Shown here piece after piece: positions 57,174 through 64,000 of a stretch of 64,000 nucleotides of DNA. The notes under the pieces were generated by a model. The model made no database searches. It saw only the letters and a program-made list of their open reading frames with translations, and had not been told where the DNA came from. Position 1 is the first letter of the stretch. Each line of letters starts with the position of its first letter. The DNA is from Emmonsiellopsis sp. PD_33 (lineage: Eukaryota; Ascomycota; Eurotiomycetes; Onygenales; Ajellomycetaceae), in assembly GCA_032988165.1 (NCBI GenBank), contig JANTQF010000005.1, positions 186,001 to 250,000 of the forward strand. The letters are read 5' to 3'. Position numbers and translations under genes: made by a program.

Positions 57174-58492
57174 TCATTCATTCCACCCAGGAACTGGCCA
57201 CCCGTTCTTCCCCCCGCCCCGTTCCGGCCAGCCCTCCGGTATCTCCGCATACGTCGGGAGAATATATCTATTCTCGCACTTTGCAACGGAGTTACAGGTC
57301 AAGGTACACAAACCAAATGTCATGCAGTAACACTCCACCGCCGGCGGACAATAGACGGGAGGCATCTGCATGACTACTGCATTTTCATTTTGCGCGTAGG
57401 CATAGGAGGTTAGTTTGCTATAAATGTAGAAAGTGTGGTGAAATTTTCCGAAAATTCCCCGGACGAAGGGGTGGGGTAGTTAACAAAAAGAAGAAACACC
57501 ATCTAGAAAGGCGGGCGGAGCAGACGAAGATCAAACTTACTATGCCACAAATATTCCAATACTCTCCCCGCAACCCTATCCTCCAACTCCGTCTCTACCA
57601 ACCACCTCCTCACCCTCTCATACTCCGCCCTCCCCCTCATCCTCACCCGCTCCCTCGTCACCGCGAACTGCGACGAACACGGCGCACCCACAACACTGGG
57701 CACTCGTGCATTGGGGAATATTTCTTGAAATGCAGACGCGTAGGCTGCTTCAGCTTTGAGACGGTCTGGGACCTCCTCGGAGGGATTAATGGTGAGCGAC
57801 GTGAGAGAGGGGTTTAAGGGGTGAATTTCATCCGGGCAGCCGGGGACCCAGGCACAGCGGAGAGGCGCGTAGCCGACGCTGTACACATGGGGGAGGCGGA
57901 GGGAGGTGAGGATTGGGACCGAGTCTATTTGGGGGCCGGGTTAGAGGATTTGCTTTTTGGCTATACATATCCTCCATAGAGGAAGAAAGGCGTGCATCGT
58001 AAGACTTGCCGTACCGTAAACCGGGTCATCATTATGCCATTGGTACCGTTTGCCGTGGATAAAGACCATGATATCTGGTAGTTTATCGTAATTGTCAATT
58101 ATATACCTATGTCTTATCTGTTAGAGCCGTGACAATCTGACAAACAGGGAATATCGGAACAAGAATACAAACGTCAAATATACCATTGCCTCCCTCCCCT
58201 TATTCATAGGAACTGTCAACTCCGCACGCGGATCATCAACAACATAAATATTCGCATGCCAGTCCGCCAGATATTCTCTGATCCATGATGTGTCGTCGTC
58301 TTTTAGACTAGCTACAATTAGTGACTTGGAGGAAAGGATAGCCTTTGAGGATTTCGATAATGGATTGGTTGTAGACGGAGCTGAGTTCAATGTTGTGTCA
58401 ACAAAGAAGAAGTAGAGGAAGATGGCTACTAGCACAGAAACGATGGATATGGCCCCACGATGGGATTTTAGGAAGCGGATGAGAGGTCTCAT
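57174..58492 (-). CDS. DUF3431 type II membrane protein
   Basis: Four exons, 58492-58173, 58106-58015, 57924-57541 and 57376-57174, encode 332 residues. One membrane anchor, AISIVSVLVAIFLYFFFV, lies near residues 14-31 after a basic start, so the body is luminal or outside. The domain has NIYVVDDPRAELTVPMNKG, YIIDNYDKLPDIMVFIHG, KRYQWHNDDP, LRCAWVPGCP, and a SQFAVTRERVRMR helix followed by VLEYLWH. These are hallmarks of DUF3431, seen widely in ascomycetes. The family looks glycosyltransferase-like in its fold pattern, but no activity is known to me. A Cys-rich C-terminus with seven Cys in the last exon may form disulfides. Confidence 0.85.
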
Positions 58493-58740
58493 TGAGACGC
58501 TTGTCTAATGGAAGGAATTCTGCGTAGATTTCCGCTCTCTCTAGAGTTTCGATCATAGAATGAGGTTGCCAAACGGGATGCTTGGATGGTCTCTAGGGTT
58601 GCAAGATCACATGATAGATCACTCACTCTCCCTATGACGTAATTTTAGTTAATGATAGTACAGACTTCATCATCCTCTTCACTCAAACATCCCCCTTCGT
58701 TGACATCAACTCCTCAGTTTTACCAATACTTTCTTGGGTC

Positions 58741-59461
58741 ATGGACTTGAATCTAGAAACCCGTCCGGCAATCAAGAGAAAACTAGTACTGAACACGACA
58801 GGCACCAAGTCAACCGGCTTACTTGCTTAGCCTGTGTTAGCTGCCATGGAGCGAACCAACCTAGACGCCAGCATCGATATGTGCCGGCGGCAAATCGACG
58901 CAGGGTGCGATGTCGAAAGATACCAAGCTTATCTGGATGACCTGCTAGAGGCAAAGGCAGAGATTGAAGTGTAAGTTCTCCCACTAATCTCCCACAGACA
59001 GTATGTATTAAGTTTACCTTAATCATGAGATAATAGAGACTACGCCGAGGGAGAGCCACCTGGACTTTCCAAGGATGTGTATCAAAGAATCTGGTGTCTG
59101 AAGCAGCCAGTTGAATACGACGAACTTATTCCCATCTCATCCAAAATAAACACGGATGCAATCTTAGAAGCCTACCGCACAGGGAAGCTTGAGATTAAGC
59201 CAGGAATGGTATCGGTCTGGGTTGATGGAAAACAAATCACTCCCCTGATGCCGGAGGATTGGGACAAACTCTGCCCCTTGTGGGAACAATACAAGGGTCA
59301 TGCTATCTGGCTTGAAACTGTATGCAAGTATTCTTGTTATTCCCTTATTTCTATTGACCATACTGAGACACTGTAATATGTAGGGTGAAGGTGTCCTGCC
59401 TTGCTTTGCCCCTTTCTCAATCCCAGCTTCCAACCTTCAAACTACGCAGAACAATGTTTGA
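58741..59461 (+). CDS. Hypothetical protein, unrecognised
   Basis: Four exons, 58741-58785, 58831-58970, 59037-59319 and 59384-59461, encode 181 residues. The first intron is only 45 nt (GTACTG to CTTAG). An ATG at 58846 in exon 2 is the alternative start. The joined N-terminus gives one continuous acidic helix, with SIDMCRRQIDAGCDVERYQ and LDDLLEAKAEIE. The middle is PPGLSKDVYQRIWCLKQP and then ISSKINTDAILEAYRTGKLE; the end is VWVDGKQITPLMPEDWDKL. No known domain, signal or membrane helix. It shares a 248-bp divergent promoter with the DUF3431 gene. Confidence 0.6.
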
Positions 59462-60353
59462 AACCCCAACACTCTTGGATTTCCTCGTAACTACAAACTT
59501 ATGATGTTTTTTTGCGGAATCACGTCCAACACCGGCTCGCGAGTGAAAAACTGGGGCCGTTAATAGGGGGCGCTTCTGGGCTGAACTCTGGCCGAGGGAG
59601 ATTTTTGCAACATAGAATGAAACACGCAGCATGCTGGCTGGCCGGCCGCGCCCCCTAATAAACTTCCACGACTGCGGCCCGGTTGCAGTGGATCGATCGG
59701 TTCTACGTGTGGAAAAGAAGGGTTGAGATGAGGGCGTTTTACATGGTCTAAAAACCCATGAGATATGGGTGAACCATCAACGGAAACCAGACATATTTTG
59801 GAAGAAAAGAAAAGGCTTATCTTCATTGAGAACATTATCTAGCCAGCAACGCGAATAAGAAAAACAAATTTAACATATTTTAGAAAACTGTCCACAGGGT
59901 CTAAAACAAGGGGTCATATTAACAGCAATAGGAAAACAGAACCGGCAGCTTTCGTCATTAAATTCATCGCGAGCATAGCAGTGTGTAGATGGGAACTTGC
60001 TTTGAAAAACAAAAACAAAAGATATCAGGCGGGTCGCATCATAAATACATACAGAGGAGGTTCCGCTTGAAGATAGCTGACCTATTTCCGAATAACAAAT
60101 CGTCGTAACACATGGGTAGAAGGGGAGGGAGTAGAAAGTGTAAAGGGGGTTCTAGAACGGGATGAATGGAGGGAGAGGGGAACAATTATCAGATCAGGGA
60201 TGATAGGTATCGATAGTTCAGGGCAGAAGAAAGCGTGATGGCTGCGGGACCATTGTTTCACGTGGTCTACTTGGATGTTTTCGATCCTGATTTGGGATAT
60301 CGAATCTTTCGTTTTCGCGTGGTTTAATGCAGAGCTTAAGACATAATAAGCTA
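59462..60353. other. Convergent 3' spacer
   Basis: 3' flanks of the hypothetical gene and the RING gene. No coding frame recognised. Confidence 0.4.
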
Positions 60354-61841
60354 TTAAGAACCACTGCTAAACAAATTCCAAAGCCACCCACCTCGAGTAG
60401 ATGAGTCTTCTCTCTCTCTTTCTCGGGATGAACGACGCTCTGGCCCCTCCGATCTCCGGCCCGACTCCAGCACATCATTATCGACGCCGGAATGCTGGTT
60501 AGGTCCGTTTCGATCGGCATTGCTTGAGAGTGGCGGTTGAGGGGGACTATCTGGGATGACAAACGGATTCGTCTGACTTCCTGAACCAGACGGTCTGGAT
60601 GGGGAGCTAGCACGCGGTTGTTGTTCCGTCGTCGGGCCATTGTCGCTTGAACCTGTCGGAGACATCGCCCCAATCACTCTCCGGCAATGTGGACAAGTAT
60701 CATGTGCATCCAACCAGGGTTCTATGCAAGATCCGTGGAACCAATGCTCGCACGGTAGCATAGTGACTTCGCAATCGGCCTCCACCTTCTCCATGCAGAT
60801 ACCGCAGTCTGCAGTACCATCGAAGCTAGAGCGTCTCCCCTTGGCCAGTTTATCCTCGAAGACTTTCTGCAACGGCTTGTGTTGGAGGAGTTGAAGCTGA
60901 TTGATTGTGGCGCCTCGAGATGTACGAAGTTGAGATTCGCCGAGGGTTTCAACGGCTTGGAGAATTAACGCAAGCGTGGCGGCTCCTATTCCATCGCCAA
61001 TTGTTTCCGGATGACCGTAGGCATCCAGATGTGGCCCTCCAATGATGCTGAAAATGGGTTAGCTGAAGTGCAACAAACTATGGATGGGGGAGGGACAAGA
61101 CTTGCTCTCTTAAATGTGCTATCGGGTTGACGTTTGCCTGGGGACGATTGGGGTCCCTCGGAGACAAACGCCAAGGAAACGGCAAGTTCGCATCTGCACC
61201 ATCTTGGTTATGCATACCCAAAGGAGATCGTCGGTGGGGGAAACGGGGGGATGGCATTCCGTAACCAGCACGCTCTGCTGTGAAGTCTTCCAATAGACCA
61301 ACTAGATCGGGGAAGCGATCCACTAGATCAGGGGCCCCCCCGCGTTGATTTTGTGGGTTTCCCGTTGGGCGATATGTGGTGCTCGTAAATGAAAATCGGC
61401 CATCAGGGGAGCGGTAGTGACGGTAGGTCGTCCCGCTATCTGGAGATTCTTCAAATTCATAACCTTCATTTCTCGGCGGCCGGACCCCATGACGTGCCCA
61501 AAGGTTCATGGGAGGCGATAAAGAGCGGCCGCGAGAACGGAGAAATGGACTCTCATCATCACGATTATCATGATAATCACGATCTGTAGTTTCGGGTGCA
61601 AGAGGTTGTGGAAGAGGGTTTTCCAACTAATAACATGGGTAATTAGCAAATTGATATCGACACACTCTGCTGCAAGAACGTGCTTGGAGGTAATAGGAGC
61701 GGTAATTATCGGTCATATACGTACAATCTCAACGAAATCTGAGCTGCACAATGGACACTGCAAAGAGTCCTGTCCTTGTCTTGCAGATATCCGCTGACAA
61801 CCGTGACAGAATAGCCTTTCTTGAGGGGTTTGATCAGCCAT
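60354..61841 (-). CDS. RING-H2 E3 ubiquitin ligase (RNF126/115-like)
   Basis: Three exons, 61841-61725, 61626-61106 and 61047-60354, encode 443 residues. An N-terminal zinc ribbon has Cys at 12, 15, 29 and 32 (CHGC ... CPLC), as in RNF115/RNF126, where it binds ubiquitin. A disordered Arg/Ser/Pro-rich middle follows, then a helical block (DIIGGPHLDAYGHPETIGDG on). The RING-H2 at about 294-336 has CGICMEK, MLPCEHWFHGSCIEPWL and CPHCRR, with all eight ligands. The C-terminal tail is Ser/Pro-rich and ends GGWLWNLFSSGS. The second intron starts with GCAAGT, a GC-AG intron; a GT choice one base pair on would break phase. Likely cytosolic quality control. Confidence 0.92.
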
Positions 61842-64000
61842 GGCGGAGGTGGAATAGGGAATGTCTCTTTTTTCAAAAAAAAGGAATACGTCGACGGCCT
61901 ACTAGCCCCTATACCGTTGGGGGTGGGTAGAAGAGGCGGCGGTGGCCGGGTAGCCGATATAGCCCCCTAAAGGGGGATGCGGGGCGCGTGATGACAGGCG
62001 TTCTTCGTGGGGTGAAAACGCGTCGATATCAGAATTGACGATGGTGTTTCATTGGCGGCAATAAATGGAAGGGCCCCAAATACTCAGAAATGTACGTGGA
62101 TAAGCTTATGGGAATCATGTAGGAGTTTGAGGATGAAATGAAATTGCTGATGTAGACGACCGAGGGAGGGGAAAGTGTCAGGATCTATACAGGCGAGAGA
62201 GGGGCGACGCGGGAGTCAAATAGGGTTGGCCAGCAGAGCAGGACAATAAGCCGGCAGCTTCTTAGAAGACCGAACCGGACAGAATGGTAGACATCCGGCG
62301 GTTGACAGCGCAGACAATCCGCGAGTTGTTGACGATGTCTGCGAGAGAACAATGGCGATGACGTCTGCGGGCGATCCTGCTTAGTCAGGCTGCTAACAAG
62401 TCCCGTGACCTGCCCAACCTCCACTGCTTCCGGCGGATGTCGGCGATGTCAACAACAACTTCTTGGAATGAAATACGCCAACGGTGAAAGAGAGAAAAAG
62501 AGGGAGAAAGAGGAGACTCATTGTTGATGAGCCATATGCGAATCCCAGCGACCACGCTGTCACTGAGAGTCTTCATGCGCCATGACCCTCCCAGCTCGCT
62601 ACTACTACTAGTAACTACTGGACTAGTATGTTTCTCTCTATCCACTATGCCAACACACAAGGACATCTTTGCAGCGTATGAAGGGCGTCTAAGTGGTTAA
62701 AGTCTTGAGATTTCCACTTTTCTCTTCCCGCGTGGCATTCATTCATTCTGTCATGACTGGCTGCGTCATGGACGAGGCTGGCCGCTTGCCGCTGTGGTAC
62801 AATATATAAATACTAGTACTTCCCGTTGATGCTTTGTGTGAACTCAACGCACTATTTATTGTACATTGTTCCTTCTTTGCCCAAAAGGGATTGACCAGTA
62901 GCGGAACCCGCTATGAAAGAGACAGCTCTCCTTCATAGTATATTATTAGATCTTTGTTTTGAAATCTGTCGGGTTGAAGCATACCAGGCAGACCTTTGTG
63001 GATGACTTCCCTCACTCTCCTGTGTGACCCTTTGTGACGGCCTAGGATTCAGGCTTCGGAGGAATCCGGATTGTTAAAGTCGGAAATGTTTGATGTTTGT
63101 CATGTTGCTTGGAGGATATGGGCTTGGAAGCGGCCTTGTTTGCGTCCAAGAAGACGGGATCATGCTCACATACAAGATGACTTATATATGTTCTTGGTAT
63201 GGAGATCTACTTCTTAGTCTACAGACTGCAGGCTAAAAATATTTTATTTTGACAGCGGTGCATTCCTGATCGTAAGAGCTGCACACAAATTTAGCTACCT
63301 GGCTCCCCTTCATTATTGACGTCTAGATTGCAAGGGAAAAATAATAAAGACCCCCACCAAAGGGGTGGCAATGGGGAGACAATGGGGAGCTATCTACTCT
63401 TTAGCAATGTGGGTAATATGGAAAGCCTGTTTATCCTTGTCATGAGGCCTGGGCAACATGTACTGGGACCTAATGACAGCTCTGACCTACTACTAATACT
63501 TTATAAGCAACCTGATAATGACTGAGAGGATGATGTGCATAAAGAAGCAGTACCACTCAGCTCAGCATAATATGAAGGCCTTTCAAGAGACCTGGGGGGA
63601 GAACCCCTGAGGGATCAAGGTGGTTAAAGAACTAAAAATGACAGACTCAGAGAGATGGAGTACCTCCTCAGGATCTACCTATGACCCTGAAGACTGGTTG
63701 GACATTAAGGAACTAGAATAGAACTGATAGTAGCAGTACTCTCTACCCCCCCTTTGACAAGGGTAGAATCTACATGTACTGATAACAACTATCTTGGAGA
63801 GTGGTAAGACAGGGTTTAAGTCCCTGCACCAGTGCCCAGGGTTGGGCTCGCACACCTCTTCTGGGTTACATAGGCTTAGCTTAGGTAGTTGAATCAAAAA
63901 CAACTTTAGGGTGGAAGAATAATAAAGACCACGCATTAAGCTCATATGTATTATATATGGTATATCGAAGAGAGAAGAGAGATGGCACATAAAACAACAG
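61842..64000. other. Gene-free end with repeat-like sequence
   Basis: No gene was recognised. A TATATAAATA word near 62803 and TACTAGTAAC-type runs are present. The last 700 bp look repeat-like: AATAATAAAGACC occurs near 63343 and again near 63919 in the same orientation. Between them is a segment with a Pol III B-box-like GGTTTAAGTCC at about 63815-63825. Minus-strand frame at 63990-63679 has no family match. Confidence 0.4.

Overview
The window is nuclear DNA of a filamentous ascomycete, most likely a eurotiomycete and possibly an onygenalean. The signs are short GT-AG introns with CTAAC or CTGAC branch sites, a lone dispersed 5S rRNA gene, an intron-containing tRNA-Ser(CGA), an AreB-type GATA factor with a leucine zipper, fungal forms of Med21, Rrg7, Lsb6, Mch1 and Pbi2, and AT-rich gene-poor stretches. 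The order is my inference; no species-level marker was identified. Splice models were built by hand from donor, acceptor, reading phase and recalled family similarity. No alignment or database search was run.

Layout. 1-10.4 kb: a partial F-box protein, a Pbi2-like protease inhibitor, a single-exon cyclopropane-fatty-acid-synthase-like methyltransferase, a small secreted M15/DD-peptidase-like protein, tRNA-Ser and tRNA-Gly, and a decayed short-chain dehydrogenase. 10.8-21.2 kb: a bZIP/DUF3425 regulator, a nucleotidyltransferase-like protein, an unknown protein, a mitochondrial pyruvate-dehydrogenase-type kinase, and a divergent pair for the beta and alpha subunits of a biotin-dependent acyl-CoA carboxylase. 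22-31 kb: a BLOC1S1/GCN5L1-like protein, the MutL homologue Pms1, a serine incorporator and an MCH1-type transporter with a 16-nt exon. 31-38.5 kb: an unresolved, possibly decayed membrane-protein locus, an Est1-type domain protein with C-terminal membrane helices, an AT-rich desert and a hotdog thioesterase. 39-64 kb: 5S rRNA, AreB, an NmrA-like oxidoreductase, type II PI 4-kinase, a SNF2/RING helicase, Med21, Rrg7, a four-helix membrane protein, a DUF3431 protein, an unrecognised small protein, a RING-H2 ubiquitin ligase, and a gene-free end with repeat-like sequence.

Most genes are unlinked housekeeping functions. Three items stand out. The carboxylase alpha and beta genes share one 795-bp divergent promoter and may form one enzyme. 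The secreted peptidase keeps all the zinc-site residues expected of peptidoglycan DD-peptidases. The CFA-synthase-like gene is intronless among intron-bearing neighbours. I see no CRISPR array, integrated virus or intact transposon.
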